DNA of 64,000 bases from an uncultured Alistipes sp. GTDB lineage: Bacteria; Bacteroidota; Bacteroidia; Bacteroidales; Rikenellaceae. The stretch's first letter is position 1; the number at the start of each line of letters is the position of its first letter. The stretch covers positions 777,657 to 841,656 of the forward strand of contig NZ_OZ007039.1 in the NCBI RefSeq assembly GCF_963931675.1. The letters run 5' to 3'. The position numbers were made by a program, and so were the translations under genes. This document shows positions 44,720-55,259 of this stretch, one piece after another. The notes beneath the pieces were generated by a model that ran no database searches, was not told where the DNA came from, and saw only the letters and a list, made by a program, of their open reading frames with translations.

Positions 44720-46645
44720 ATGTATCATTTAATTGAAAAACTGCATTTGGACCGCTATGTCAATTCGCGGTTGATTCTTGCGTTAGACTTGCTGGTTTCG
44801 ACCGGAGCCTCGGCGATTTCCCTCTTGTTGGCCAGCGTTCTGCTGGGACCCGACATTTTTTCGTGGGAAACCGCAGGCTGGTGGCTCGGAGGCTCTGTCA
44901 TCGTCTCCTGGATCGCCTTCATGCTGTTTCAGACCCACAAGTCAATCATCCGCCATGCTACGCTCCGGGAGTTGGCCCGCCTGAGTATTGCCGTGGTTTT
45001 CAAAGGTGTATGGATTGCCATTCTGCTGGCATCGGGGGTAACGGGCCCTACGTATCCCGCCACCTGGCTCACCTTGTTATTCGATCTGTTGCTCACGCTT
45101 TCGGGACTGGTCATCATGCGCGTCGCCATGGTCGTGATCTACGATTGGCTTAAAAACAGCCGCCAAAGACACCGCAACTGCCGTCGGATCCTGATCTACG
45201 GGACCGGCGACAAGGGCGCTTCGCTGGTCACCCAGCTCCAGAACTCGCAGGAGTATCAGGTCGTCGGCTTCCTGACCTACGGCAAGGCAATGAAGAACCA
45301 CATGCTGGCCGACCTCCCGGTCTACTACTTCGAGACCGAGGAGAATGTCAAGTACCTGCACGACTGCAAGGACATTGACGCCATCCTCTTCGCCCACGTC
45401 CGCGAGGCCCGCGAAGAACAGGAGCGCCTGATCCGTTACTGCACGGAGTGCAATATCAAGGTGCTGATCGCCCCCTCGATCGACGAAGTGGTCGACGGCA
45501 AGGTGCAGAAGCAGGCGATCCGCGAGATCAAGATCGAGGACCTGCTGGGCCGCGAGGAGATCAAGATCTCGATGGAGGAGATCATCGCCAACTTCCGGGG
45601 CAAGACCATCATGGTGACCGGAGCTGCCGGATCGATCGGTTCGGAGTTGTGCCGCCAGCTGGCGACGTTCGGAATCAAGGAGCTCGTGCTGTTCGACAAC
45701 TCCGAGACCCCGACGCACAACATCCGGCTCGAACTGGAGGACCGTTTCCCCAATCTGAAGTTCATCCCCGTAATCGGCGACGTGCGTATGATCCCGCGTC
45801 TGGACTTTGCCTTCCGCACCTACCGCCCTCAGGTGGTCTTCCATGCCGCGGCTTACAAGCATGTCCCGCTGATGGAAGAGAACCCCTGCGAGGCCGTGCT
45901 GGCCAACGTCATCGGTTCGCGCAATGTGGCGGACAAGTGTATCGAATACGACGTCGAGAAGATGGTCATGATCTCGACGGACAAGGCGGTGAATCCGACC
46001 AACATCATGGGTTGTACGAAACGACTGGCCGAAATCTACGTGCAGTCGCTCGGTCTGGCCATCGAGGCCGGGAAGGTGAAGGGCAAGACGAAGTTCGTCA
46101 CCACACGCTTCGGTAATGTACTGGGATCCAACGGATCGGTGATCCCGCGCTTCCGCGAGCAGATTGCCAAGGGCGGCCCGGTTACGGTTACGCACCCCGA
46201 CATTACGCGCTTCTTCATGACGATTCCGGAGGCCTGCCGCCTGGTGATGGAGGCCGCCACGATGTCCACGGGGACCCAGATCTTTGTCTTCGACATGGGG
46301 CAGTCGGTGAAGATCGCCCACCTGGCCAAGCGCATGATCGAGTTGGCCGGTCTGGAGGTCGACAAGGACATCAAGATCGAATACACGGGATTGCGCCCGG
46401 GCGAGAAGCTCTACGAGGAGGTGCTGTCGAATACGGAGAACACGCTTCCGACGTCGCACGACCGGATCCGCATCGCCAAGGTCCGCGAATACGACTATAT
46501 CGATGCCCTCAAGGGAGCGCAGGAGTTGGAGGAGCTTTCACGAGCCGTTGTCATTCCGGACATGGTTCGCCTGATGAAGAAGATCGTCCCCGAGTTCAAG
46601 TCCAAGAACTCGCGGTTCGAGGAATTCGATAAAGAAACGAAATAA
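44720..46645 (+). CDS. Membrane-bound nucleotide-sugar dehydratase/epimerase (CapD/FlaA1-like)
   Basis: From the ATG at 44720 the product is 641 residues. The N-terminus has four hydrophobic segments ([71 protein letters not shown]). A first Rossmann-like domain ([18 protein letters not shown]) is followed by the catalytic SDR domain with [41 protein letters not shown] and [17 protein letters not shown]. It belongs to the long, membrane-anchored UDP-GlcNAc 4,6-dehydratase-like group (CapD/WbpM) that supplies amino-deoxy sugars. The usual catalytic Tyr is Met in this group. First enzyme gene after upxY. Confidence 0.92.
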   Translation: MYHLIEKLHLDRYVNSRLILALDLLVSTGASAISLLLASVLLGPDIFSWETAGWWLGGSVIVSWIAFMLFQTHKSIIRHATLRELARLSIAVVFKGVWIAILLASGVTGPTYPATWLTLLFDLLLTLSGLVIMRVAMVVIYDWLKNSRQRHRNCRRILIYGTGDKGASLVTQLQNSQEYQVVGFLTYGKAMKNHMLADLPVYYFETEENVKYLHDCKDIDAILFAHVREAREEQERLIRYCTECNIKVLIAPSIDEVVDGKVQKQAIREIKIEDLLGREEIKISMEEIIANFRGKTIMVTGAAGSIGSELCRQLATFGIKELVLFDNSETPTHNIRLELEDRFPNLKFIPVIGDVRMIPRLDFAFRTYRPQVVFHAAAYKHVPLMEENPCEAVLANVIGSRNVADKCIEYDVEKMVMISTDKAVNPTNIMGCTKRLAEIYVQSLGLAIEAGKVKGKTKFVTTRFGNVLGSNGSVIPRFREQIAKGGPVTVTHPDITRFFMTIPEACRLVMEAATMSTGTQIFVFDMGQSVKIAHLAKRMIELAGLEVDKDIKIEYTGLRPGEKLYEEVLSNTENTLPTSHDRIRIAKVREYDYIDALKGAQELEELSRAVVIPDMVRLMKKIVPEFKSKNSRFEEFDKETK

Positions 46646-46656
46646 AATCAACCATA

Positions 46657-47988
46657 ATGAACACGGAACAGAACAAAGACTTAAAGATTGCCGTAGCCGG
46701 AACGGGCTATGTTGGCTTGTCTATCGCCACATTGTTGGCACAGCATCATCAAGTAACCGCCGTTGATGTTATTCCCGAGAAGGTGGAGATGCTGAATCGA
46801 AAACAGTCTCCGATTCAAGACGAGTATATTGAAAAATATCTGGCTGAGAAATCGCTGAATCTCACAGCCACATTGGATGGTGCTGCGGCCTATCGGGATG
46901 CAGATTTTGTCGTGATTGCCGCTCCGACAAACTACGACCCCGTCAAGAACTATTTTGACACAAGCCATGTCGAAGAGGTGATCGATCTGGTCCTGGAGGT
47001 CAATCCTCAGGCCGTCATGGTTATCAAGTCTACGATTCCCGTAGGTTACTGCCGGAGTTTGTATATCAAGTACATGCAGAAGGGGGTAAAACGGTTCAAT
47101 CTGCTGTTCTCGCCCGAATTCCTGCGTGAAAGCAAAGCTCTCTACGATAACCTCTACCCGAGTCGTATTATTGTGGGTATTCCCAAAATCATCAACGATG
47201 AGCGGTTCAAGGAGGAGAATGATGCTATTCGAGCCATCGCAGATATTCCGGCGCTTGAGAAGGCCGCCCATACGTTTGCCGCACTGCTGCAGGAAGGGGC
47301 CATCAAAGAGAATATCGATACACTGTTTATGGGTCTGAAAGAGGCTGAGGCTGTAAAACTCTTTGCCAATACATACTTGGCCCTTCGAGTCAGCTACTTC
47401 AATGAACTGGATACCTATGCCGAGGTCAAAGGGTTGGATTCCCAAGCTATTATTCTCGGAGTTGGTCTGGATCCCCGTATTGGAACTCACTACAACAATC
47501 CGTCGTTCGGTTATGGCGGATATTGCCTGCCGAAAGACACCAAACAGTTGCTGGCCAACTATGCCGATGTCCCGGAGAATCTGATCGAGGCCATCGTCGA
47601 ATCGAATCGCACCCGCAAGGATTTCATTGCGGATCAGGTTCTGAAAAAGGCGGGATATTACAGCTACTCTTCGATAAATGGCTACAACAAGGAACAGGAG
47701 AAGCCTATCGTGATCGGCGTCTATCGTCTGACCATGAAATCGAACAGCGACAATTTCCGGCAGAGCTCGATTCAAGGCGTCATGAAGCGCATCAAGGCCA
47801 AGGGCGCAACGGTTATCATTTACGAGCCCACCCTCGAGGATGGATCGACATTCTTCGGCAGCGAGGTCGTCAACAATCTCGAAAAGTTCAAGCAGATGAG
47901 TGCGGCTATCATAGCCAATCGCTATGACCCTTGCCTGGACGATGTCGAGGCCAAGGTTTATACACGAGATATTTTCAGAAGAGATTAG
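46657..47988 (+). CDS. UDP-glucose/GDP-mannose dehydrogenase family (UDP-sugar 6-dehydrogenase)
   Basis: The 443-residue protein has an N-terminal NAD-binding Rossmann fold ([20 protein letters not shown]), the central helix and the C-terminal UDP-binding domain. Active-site Cys290 is in [25 protein letters not shown] and [11 protein letters not shown] are further family motifs. It most likely oxidises UDP-glucose to UDP-glucuronate or an analogous UDP-HexNAc to its uronate for the polysaccharide. It starts 11 bp after the preceding gene; the coding sequence is somewhat less GC-rich than its neighbours. Confidence 0.92.
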   Translation: MNTEQNKDLKIAVAGTGYVGLSIATLLAQHHQVTAVDVIPEKVEMLNRKQSPIQDEYIEKYLAEKSLNLTATLDGAAAYRDADFVVIAAPTNYDPVKNYFDTSHVEEVIDLVLEVNPQAVMVIKSTIPVGYCRSLYIKYMQKGVKRFNLLFSPEFLRESKALYDNLYPSRIIVGIPKIINDERFKEENDAIRAIADIPALEKAAHTFAALLQEGAIKENIDTLFMGLKEAEAVKLFANTYLALRVSYFNELDTYAEVKGLDSQAIILGVGLDPRIGTHYNNPSFGYGGYCLPKDTKQLLANYADVPENLIEAIVESNRTRKDFIADQVLKKAGYYSYSSINGYNKEQEKPIVIGVYRLTMKSNSDNFRQSSIQGVMKRIKAKGATVIIYEPTLEDGSTFFGSEVVNNLEKFKQMSAAIIANRYDPCLDDVEAKVYTRDIFRRD

Positions 47989-48080
47989 TCTGTTTAGATA
48001 GGCCGTTCCAAATCAAAAATCAGACAAGAATAAGAGCCCCAAACGATCATCACTTTATCAAACAAAGGTAGCTCTACGCA

Positions 48081-48106
48081 TAGTTGAACAAAATGGTGTT
48101 CAACTA
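48081..48106 (+). repeat. 10-bp hairpin in the gap before capE
   Basis: TAGTTGAACA and TGTTCAACTA form a perfect stem around AAATGG in the 169-bp gap between the dehydrogenase and capE, the widest gap in this part of the operon. There is no T-tract, so it is more likely an RNA-processing or stability element than a terminator. Confidence 0.45.
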
Positions 48107-48157
48107 TCATTTTCGACCAAAATAAAAAAGCCACAAAACACTGTAAATCTTCATATT

Positions 48158-49249
48158 ATGAGCATTTTCAAAGACAAAGTCCTGTTAATCACAGGCGGTA
48201 CGGGAAGTTTCGGCAACGCAGTTCTGCGTCGTTTCCTCGACTCCGACATCCGGGAAATTCGTATCTTCTCCCGCGACGAGAAGAAACAGGATGACATGCG
48301 CCACTTCCTTCAGGCTAATCGTCCGGACGTTTCGAACAAAGTGAAATTCTATATTGGAAATGTACGCAACCGTGAGGCTGTAGACTTCGCAATGAACGGT
48401 GTCGACTACGTCTTCGCTGCGGCTGCCCTGAAGCAGGTACCCTCCTGCGAATTCTATCCGATGGAGGCCGTGCGTACGAATGTTGAGGGAACCAACAATG
48501 TACTTCTCTCCGCCATCGCCCACGGTGTTAAGAATGTCGTCGTCCTCTCTACGGACAAAGCGGCCTACCCGATCAACGCCATGGGTATCTCCAAGGCCAT
48601 GATGGAGAAGGTGGCCATTGCCCAGGGGCGTGCTCTGGGTCCGGATGCAAAGACCACCATCTGCTGCACCCGTTACGGAAACGTAATGGCCAGCCGTGGT
48701 TCCGTAATTCCGCTTTGGGTGGAGCAGATGATGGAGGGCAAGCCGATCACCATCACGGATCCCAACATGACCCGCTTCATGATGACGCTTGATGATGCTG
48801 TCGATCTTGTCATGTATGCCTTTGAGCATGGCAACAACGGCGACCTCTTCGTTCAGAAGGCCCCGGCCGCAACCCTCGACGTGCTTGCAGAGGCCCTCAA
48901 GCAGGTTTACGCCAAGGTGAATCCCAAATACGGAGAGACCGAGGTGAAGATCATCGGCACCCGTCACGGTGAGAAACTCTATGAAACGCTCGTTACGCGT
49001 GAAGAGATGCTCCGTTCGGAAGATTGCGGCAACTACTTCCGCATTCCCTGCGACGCCCGCGACCTGAACTACGACAAATTCTTCACGGAAGGCGACGATG
49101 CCATCAGCCGCATGGAGGACTATCACAGCCACAACACCAAGCGACTCGATGTCGAAGGCATGAAGGCGCTGCTCCTCAAGCTCAATTTCATCCGCGAAGA
49201 CCTCGGTCTGCAGCCCAAAGCAAAGTCCCGCGACTATAGAAGCGAATAA
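48158..49249 (+). CDS. capE: UDP-N-acetylglucosamine 4,6-dehydratase/5-epimerase
   Basis: The 363-residue SDR protein shows the CapE/WbjB/FnlA pattern: LLITGGTGSFGNAVLRRFL, FAAAALKQVPSCEFYPMEAV, LSTDKAAYPINAMGISKAMM (with the Met-x3-Lys variation of this family) and TRYGNVMASRGSVIPLW, plus the RHGEKLYETL motif. CapE converts UDP-GlcNAc to a 4-keto-6-deoxy L-sugar, the first step to UDP-L-FucNAc. capF and capG follow directly, which makes the assignment firm. Confidence 0.93.
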   Translation: MSIFKDKVLLITGGTGSFGNAVLRRFLDSDIREIRIFSRDEKKQDDMRHFLQANRPDVSNKVKFYIGNVRNREAVDFAMNGVDYVFAAAALKQVPSCEFYPMEAVRTNVEGTNNVLLSAIAHGVKNVVVLSTDKAAYPINAMGISKAMMEKVAIAQGRALGPDAKTTICCTRYGNVMASRGSVIPLWVEQMMEGKPITITDPNMTRFMMTLDDAVDLVMYAFEHGNNGDLFVQKAPAATLDVLAEALKQVYAKVNPKYGETEVKIIGTRHGEKLYETLVTREEMLRSEDCGNYFRIPCDARDLNYDKFFTEGDDAISRMEDYHSHNTKRLDVEGMKALLLKLNFIREDLGLQPKAKSRDYRSE

Positions 49250-49252
49250 CAG

Positions 49253-50461
49253 ATGAAGATTCTGGTAACCGGAGCAAAGGGTTTCGTCGGTCGGAACCTT
49301 TGCTCCCAACTTAATAACATCAAAACAGGCAAGGCCAAGTGCTACGGAGACCTTCAGATCGATGAGGTCTTTGAGTATGATCTGGACAGCGCCATGGAGC
49401 AGCTGGATGCCTGGTGCTCCGAATGCGATTTTGTATTCAACCTCGCGGGTGTGAACCGGCCTCAGAACCCCGAAGAGTTCATGACCGGCAATTTCGGCTT
49501 TGCCTCAACGCTTCTGGACACGCTGAAGAGGCATGGGAACAAGGCCCCCGTCATGCTCTCGAGCTCGGCTCAGGCCTCTCTTACCGGCCGTTTCGGCAAC
49601 AGCGAATACGGGCGAAGCAAGAAGGCGGGCGAAGATCTCTTTCTCCGATATGGTGAGGAAAATGGCATAAAGGTGCTTGTTTACCGGTTTCCCAATCTCT
49701 ACGGCAAATGGTGCCGCCCGAATTACAACAGCGCCATCGCCACGTTCTGCAACAACATCGCCAACGAGCTGCCCATCACGGTCAATGACCCGAGCGTGGA
49801 ACTTGAGGTCCTCTACATCGACGATCTTGTTGAAGAGATGATTGCCGCACTGAAAGGTCAGGAGCACCACTGCGAGTTCGAAGGGCTGACCGTATTGCCC
49901 TCGGCTGAAGGACGTTACTGCTACTGCCCCGTCACACACAAGGCTACGTTAGGTGAAATCGTCGACCTTCTGCACCAGTTCCACGACATGCCGAAGACGC
50001 TGATGATCCCCGAGATTCCGGCCGGCAGTTTTGCCAAGAGGCTCTACAGCACCTATCTGAGCTACCTCCCCAAGGACAAGGCCATTTTTGACCTGAAAAT
50101 GAACTGCGACGACCGCGGCTCCTTCACCGAGCTGGTCCACACGCTCAACTGCGGACAGGTAAGCATCAATATCAGCAAACCGGGTATCACCAAAGGTCAG
50201 CACTGGCACCACACCAAATGGGAGCAATTCATCGTTGTTTCCGGCCACGGCCTGATCCAGCAACGGAAAGAGGGTACGGACGAGGTCATCGAGTTCGAAG
50301 TCTCGGGCGACAAGATTCAGAGCGTCATCATGCTGCCCGGATATACGCACAACATCATCAACCTCTCGAAGACTCAGGATCTTGTCACGGTCATGTACTG
50401 CAACGAGGTTTTCAATCCGGAGCGGCCGGACACCTTCTTCGATCCCGTAGTAAGCGAATAA
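49253..50461 (+). CDS. capF: CapF-type bifunctional epimerase/reductase with C-terminal cupin
   Basis: The 402-residue protein has an N-terminal NAD(P)-binding SDR domain about 1-270 (ILVTGAKGFVGRNLCSQL, FVFNLAGVNRPQNPEEF, YRFPNLYGKWCRPNYNSAIA) and a C-terminal cupin about 285-400 (SINISKPGITKGQHWHHTKW, VIMLPGYTHNIINLS). This is the CapF/WbjC/FnlB architecture: the cupin performs C3 epimerisation and the SDR domain the C4 reduction giving UDP-L-6-deoxy-TalNAc. It starts 3 bp after capE. Confidence 0.94.
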   Translation: MKILVTGAKGFVGRNLCSQLNNIKTGKAKCYGDLQIDEVFEYDLDSAMEQLDAWCSECDFVFNLAGVNRPQNPEEFMTGNFGFASTLLDTLKRHGNKAPVMLSSSAQASLTGRFGNSEYGRSKKAGEDLFLRYGEENGIKVLVYRFPNLYGKWCRPNYNSAIATFCNNIANELPITVNDPSVELEVLYIDDLVEEMIAALKGQEHHCEFEGLTVLPSAEGRYCYCPVTHKATLGEIVDLLHQFHDMPKTLMIPEIPAGSFAKRLYSTYLSYLPKDKAIFDLKMNCDDRGSFTELVHTLNCGQVSINISKPGITKGQHWHHTKWEQFIVVSGHGLIQQRKEGTDEVIEFEVSGDKIQSVIMLPGYTHNIINLSKTQDLVTVMYCNEVFNPERPDTFFDPVVSE

Positions 50462-50495
50462 AAGCCGCAAGATGGCTGAATAATCAAAACAATCT

Positions 50496-51692
50496 ATGGA
50501 AACCAAAACTCCGAAATTCGACTACAGTGATATTCACTGGCAAAATAACGGCAAAATCAAACTCTGCATCATCGTCGGCACCCGCCCGGAGATCATCCGG
50601 CTCGCGGCCGTCATCTCCAAATGCCGCAAATATTTCGATGTGATTCTGGCCCACACGGGACAGAACTACGACTACAACCTCAACGGCATCTTCTTCCGCG
50701 ACCTGAAGCTCGCCGAGCCGGAGGTCTACATGGATGCGGTCGGAGATGACCTCGGCGCGACCTGCGGCAACATCATCAACTGCAGCTACAAACTTTTCGC
50801 CGCGACCAAACCGGACGCCGTGCTCGTCCTTGGCGACACCAACAGTTGTCTGAGTGTCATCGGCGCCAAACGGCTCCACATTCCGATTTTCCACATGGAG
50901 GCCGGCAACCGTTGCAAAGACGAATGCCTGCCGGAGGAGACGAACCGCCGTATCGTAGACATTATCTCGGACGTCAATCTTGCCTACTCCGAACATGCAA
51001 GAAGATACCTGGCAGAATGCGGACTTCCCCGAGAGCGTACCTACGTCACAGGTTCGCCCATGGCAGAAGTACTCCACCAGAACCTCGCCGAGATCGAGGC
51101 ATCCGATGTACACGAGAGACTCGAGCTCAAAAAGGGACACTACATCCTGTTGAGTGCTCACCGCGAAGAGAATATCGACACAGAGAAGAACTTCCTCAGC
51201 CTTTTCAATGCGATCAATGCAATGGCCGAAAAGTACGACATGCCGATTCTCTACAGCTGCCATCCTCGTAGCCGTCACCGCCTTGAAGCTACGGGCTTCA
51301 AGCTCGATCCGCGGGTACAGGTCCAGCAGCCGCTAGGATTCCACGACTACAACTGCCTTCAGATGAACGCTTTTGCCGTCGTTTCCGATTCGGGCACCCT
51401 GCCTGAAGAGAGTTCTTTCTTCACCAGCGTAGGACATCCTTTCCCGGCAGTCTGCATCCGCACCTCGACCGAACGTCCCGAGTCCCTCGACAAAGCAGGC
51501 TTCATTCTCTCCGGCATCGACACCAAGGGACTTCTCCAGTCCGTCGACACGGCAGTAGAACTTGTCAAGAACGGCGACTACGGCACTCCGGTTCCTGACT
51601 ACACGGATGAAAATGTCTCCACCAAGGTAGTGAAGATCATCCAAAGCTACGTTGGCGTAGTGAACAAGATGGTGTGGAGAAAAGAACTATAG
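50496..51692 (+). CDS. capG: UDP-N-acetylglucosamine 2-epimerase family, CapG-type
   Basis: The 398-residue GT-B-fold epimerase has KLCIIVGTRPEIIRLAAVIS, HMEAGNRCKDECLPEETNRR, LLSAHREENIDTEKNF, and DSGTLPEESSFF. Its position after capE and capF and the NRCKDECLPEE signature identify the CapG/WbjD/FnlC subgroup, which converts UDP-6-deoxy-L-TalNAc to UDP-L-FucNAc. The end of this gene is also the end of the GC-rich, conserved part of the capsule locus. Confidence 0.92.
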   Translation: METKTPKFDYSDIHWQNNGKIKLCIIVGTRPEIIRLAAVISKCRKYFDVILAHTGQNYDYNLNGIFFRDLKLAEPEVYMDAVGDDLGATCGNIINCSYKLFAATKPDAVLVLGDTNSCLSVIGAKRLHIPIFHMEAGNRCKDECLPEETNRRIVDIISDVNLAYSEHARRYLAECGLPRERTYVTGSPMAEVLHQNLAEIEASDVHERLELKKGHYILLSAHREENIDTEKNFLSLFNAINAMAEKYDMPILYSCHPRSRHRLEATGFKLDPRVQVQQPLGFHDYNCLQMNAFAVVSDSGTLPEESSFFTSVGHPFPAVCIRTSTERPESLDKAGFILSGIDTKGLLQSVDTAVELVKNGDYGTPVPDYTDENVSTKVVKIIQSYVGVVNKMVWRKEL

Positions 51693-52602
51693 CGAACGTA
51701 GGATCTATCGAACCGGAAATTAACATCATCTTGTCAGCAATAGTGAAAAGACTAAAGATGTGGCAGTTCTATTGAATTTCAGCAGACAATCATCCTCTCA
51801 ACTACGCACGAGTCTTCACAAAAGACACTATTATGTATTGCAATTTCTCTGGAAGCACTCAATAGCTCTCATTGCTTAAAATTGAGAAAACTCATGCATA
51901 GATTCTAAACCACAGTACATTCTCGGTAAATCTACAGTTATTCAGATTTTCATAATATTGTATAACATCTAATCTCTTCATATGAAATAAAATATGTAAA
52001 GTGCGTGCACAGGTGAAGTCAATGGCTTATGGTTCAATACCATCACGCACTTCAAATTAAATCTCGATATTAACAACTGAATAACAATACACTAATATAG
52101 GATAAACACATCATCCCTTATAATAAGGAGGGGGCCTCGAAAAAAGTGAGACGCATAGGACTGAGACATGAATCATGACCTATTGATTGGCTAATTCTAT
52201 CTTCTACAGAAGGCTTGTTATCATTAAAAAAGACGAAACCGTTGGTTTCATGTGCAAAAATATCATGCAACAAGAAAGAACTTGATATTGTAGGTCACTC
52301 ATAGATTTGAAGAAAAAATAGCTTGAATATATTTACAACAATATCAGTGCGATTAGCATTCATTCGACTCAAATAACACGAGATCTTCTTGGATAAAATA
52401 CTGCCAAGATATTAAACTCGAGATCAATCTTTAGTAGCTACAATCTTAGAAACAACCGAAACATCATTTTTATCACTTGCTCTTTGAATTGATAATTCAT
52501 TCATTAAGAGTCGAATATCACAAAAGATCAAAAATCACACACGTGGTTGGGCTAGAAAAGAGAGTCTCTCTCAGTGAGCCGTTTTTTGAAATAAAATCTA
52601 TA
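51693..52602. other. Long AT-rich noncoding stretch inside the capsule locus
   Basis: About 900 bases with many stops in all frames, separating capG from the flippase. Base composition drops sharply at its left edge. A minus-strand fragment near 52140-52260 reads HETNGFVFFNDNKPSVEDRI before stopping and could be a decayed gene, but I cannot identify it. No transposon ends or consensus promoter were recognised. It looks like a recombination scar between the conserved and strain-specific halves of the locus. Confidence 0.45.
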
Positions 52603-54114
52603 ATGGAAGAAAGTAGAGGATCACGCATAGCTAAAAATACAGTATTCCTATATGTCCGAATGCTGCTATCAATGATAGTAACATTATATACATCAAGAGT
52701 GGTACTAAACGCACTTGGTGTGAGCGATTTTGGAATATATAATGTTGTCACAGGATTTGTTGTGTCTTTTGGATTTCTCAATAGCGCAATGCACGCTTCT
52801 GTTCAACGCTTCTTGACTGTTGAAATGAAAGAGAATAATCATGAGAGACTCAATCAAATATTCAGTATGGGTGTAACTATACACTTTATCCTTGCATTAG
52901 TTATGGTGATAATAGCAGAACCAGTTGGATTGTATTTTGTACAAAACAAACTGGTTATTCCTCCTGATCGTATAAAGGCCGCATTATGGATCTTTCATCT
53001 ATCAGTAGCTGTTTTATTTTTCGGCATTATGAATGTCCCATACAAAGCCTTGATTATTGCAAGAGAAAATATGGGAGCATTTGCTGCAATAAGTTTATTA
53101 GAAGTTTTCGCCAAACTTGCTATTGCAATTATTCTGATATATAGCACTTTTGACAAACTCATTTTGTATGGGATATCGCTGATGATTGTAGCTATTGCAA
53201 TCCAACTATTTTATATGTGGTATTGCATATCCCACTATGAGGAAGGTAGATATAAACGATTCTGGAATAAAAGTCTATTTCAAGATATGAGCAGTTTTGC
53301 GGGATGGAATCTAATAGGTGTATTTGCGGGCATTGTTTATAATCAAGGCGTAAATATTGTCCTAAATATATTTGGCGGCCCAATAGTAAATGCAGCAAGA
53401 GCCATCGCTTTCCAAGTGAGTGGTGCAGCAAACCAATTGGTTACAAATTTCCAGTTGGCTGTTAATCCACCTATCATGAAAGCTTATGCCACCAAAGACG
53501 AATCAGTATTTAGACTATTATCATCCTCCTCAAAGCTGTCATACATATTACTATTATGCATCGTAATTCCTTTCTTATTGGAATGTCCATATGTACTAAT
53601 GCTTTGGCTAAAAGACGTACCAGCGTATTCAATTATGTTTACCAGACTAGCTATGATTGATATCTTGGTATGTTCATTGGCCGGCTCGCTTCATATATTG
53701 ATGCAAGCTACTGGCTCTATAAAAAAGTACCAAATAATTGTAAGTGGAGTCTTACTACTAAATCTCCCCCTTTCTTATCTTATGCTAAAGATGGGAATGA
53801 GTTTTGATTCTACTTTTTATGTATCAATAGCCCTCTCTTCTGTAGCTTTAATTGTACGCTATGTTCTTTTACGAACATATGTAGAATATAGTGTTAAAGA
53901 ACTTGTCTTGGGATTTGTAATACCAATCGTCATATTGACGATAGCAAGTAGTATTATACCTATAATTTTATACAACCACATGAAACAAGATCTACTTAGA
54001 CTTCTCATAGTCTGTGTAGCATCATGGATTTCCATTGCACTTGTATCTTGGATTTGTGTCTTGGACAAGAATGAGAAATCTCTTTTATTACAAATCATAA
54101 AAAGAGGAAAATGA
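52603..54114 (+). CDS. Polysaccharide flippase (Wzx-like, MATE/MOP superfamily)
   Basis: From the ATG at 52603 the product is 503 residues with about 12-14 hydrophobic segments. The N-terminus (IAKNTVFLYVRMLLSMIVTL, VLNALGVSDFGIYNVVTGFV) is the Bacteroidales Wzx pattern, with NQGVNIVLNIFGGPIVNAAR in the middle. It should flip lipid-linked repeat units to the periplasmic side. The longer open frame upstream is not convincing. The coding sequence is strongly AT-rich. Its stop overlaps the next start by 4 bp. Confidence 0.9.
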   Translation: MEESRGSRIAKNTVFLYVRMLLSMIVTLYTSRVVLNALGVSDFGIYNVVTGFVVSFGFLNSAMHASVQRFLTVEMKENNHERLNQIFSMGVTIHFILALVMVIIAEPVGLYFVQNKLVIPPDRIKAALWIFHLSVAVLFFGIMNVPYKALIIARENMGAFAAISLLEVFAKLAIAIILIYSTFDKLILYGISLMIVAIAIQLFYMWYCISHYEEGRYKRFWNKSLFQDMSSFAGWNLIGVFAGIVYNQGVNIVLNIFGGPIVNAARAIAFQVSGAANQLVTNFQLAVNPPIMKAYATKDESVFRLLSSSSKLSYILLLCIVIPFLLECPYVLMLWLKDVPAYSIMFTRLAMIDILVCSLAGSLHILMQATGSIKKYQIIVSGVLLLNLPLSYLMLKMGMSFDSTFYVSIALSSVALIVRYVLLRTYVEYSVKELVLGFVIPIVILTIASSIIPIILYNHMKQDLLRLLIVCVASWISIALVSWICVLDKNEKSLLLQIIKRGK

Positions 54115-55259
54115 AGATTGTGATTATCGCAGATAATCTGGGGAATAATGCACCTGGCGTAGTATTTAAAAATATCCTATTAGGTCTATCAAAAAAGATA
54201 GATTTTGATATTATCACCTCTACAATGGATTATCGGGCTCCGTTAGATCATAGAGGGTATGTGAACTATGTCTCTCAAAAGAAAATTTCATCCTGGAGAA
54301 TAAGAACATTGTTATTTAATATTTTTGGGTTTTATCATACACAAAAGAAATGGGCAAAGGACATCCAAAATATATTGAATACCGGTTCATATGATGTTGT
54401 AATAAGTTTCATGTCGTCAACTTTCTATGCATCAGTCATGGCTGCGGATTTCTTCTCTGCTCATCGGAAAATAAAACACATTTGCTATTGCGTAGATGCC
54501 GTTCCTGCACCTTTTCCGTGGGAAAAAGAAGGCATGTACTCCTCAGCCATGAAACGTTGCGTCAAGAGATATATGCAGAGAGTTAATATCCTATGTATGA
54601 CCAACCAAGAAATGCTATCATATGAATTAGGTATTATTGGCAACCCCATTATAAAACCTATTGTCTTGCCCAATCCTCCCAAAGAGACTATCTTTCAAAA
54701 TTGGCCGACAACTGAAATTACTCCATCATTCGCATATGCTGGTAAAATATATGGAGCCCGCAATCCTGACGCATTACTGAATGGCTTTAAGATGCTCCTT
54801 AAGAACCATCCGACAGCAAAAATGATTTTTATAGGGTCCTGTAATTTGGATATATACATCAAAGAGCATTTTTCTGACATCCAAAATAATATTGAATTTA
54901 TCCCATACACAACTGACCTCGACCAAATTTATCGAAAATGCGCGGCTTTAATTGATGTAAATGCAAATATTGATCATGACGTCTTTTTATCAAGTAAAAT
55001 AATCAGTTATCTACCATATAATAGATTAATAATATCGGAGTCTGGTAATGGCAGCCCAGTTCGTTCAGTATTTAGGACCTCACAAACTATTCTACATGTA
55101 CATCATAGCGCAAAAGAGTATTATGATGCCATGGAATTTTGCCTTAATAACATTGGCTCAATTGATTATTCTGAACGGAAAGTGTATCTGAAGCATATGG
55201 ATATAAATGCAGCCACTAATACTTTGATTAAACAAATCTTCGATAATAATGAGAACTGA
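54111..55259 (+). CDS. Glycosyltransferase, GT-B fold (GT4-like)
   Basis: The 382-residue protein has an N-terminal Rossmann half (KIVIIADNLGNNAPGVVFKN, HICYCVDAVPAPFPW) and a C-terminal half with PSFAYAGKIYGARNPDALLN, AKMIFIGSC and DLDQIYRKCAALIDVNANID, in the order of GT4-like enzymes. The canonical E-x7-E is weak (DVFLSSKIISYLPYNRLIIS). Donor and acceptor are unknown. It overlaps both neighbours (4 and 11 bp), implying translational coupling. Confidence 0.75.
   Translation: MKIVIIADNLGNNAPGVVFKNILLGLSKKIDFDIITSTMDYRAPLDHRGYVNYVSQKKISSWRIRTLLFNIFGFYHTQKKWAKDIQNILNTGSYDVVISFMSSTFYASVMAADFFSAHRKIKHICYCVDAVPAPFPWEKEGMYSSAMKRCVKRYMQRVNILCMTNQEMLSYELGIIGNPIIKPIVLPNPPKETIFQNWPTTEITPSFAYAGKIYGARNPDALLNGFKMLLKNHPTAKMIFIGSCNLDIYIKEHFSDIQNNIEFIPYTTDLDQIYRKCAALIDVNANIDHDVFLSSKIISYLPYNRLIISESGNGSPVRSVFRTSQTILHVHHSAKEYYDAMEFCLNNIGSIDYSERKVYLKHMDINAATNTLIKQIFDNNEN

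Noticed and set aside
45077..46459. 460-codon minus-strand frame antisense to the CapD-like gene
   Set aside because: His/Asp/Val-rich mirror of a conserved SDR domain; no recognisable family.
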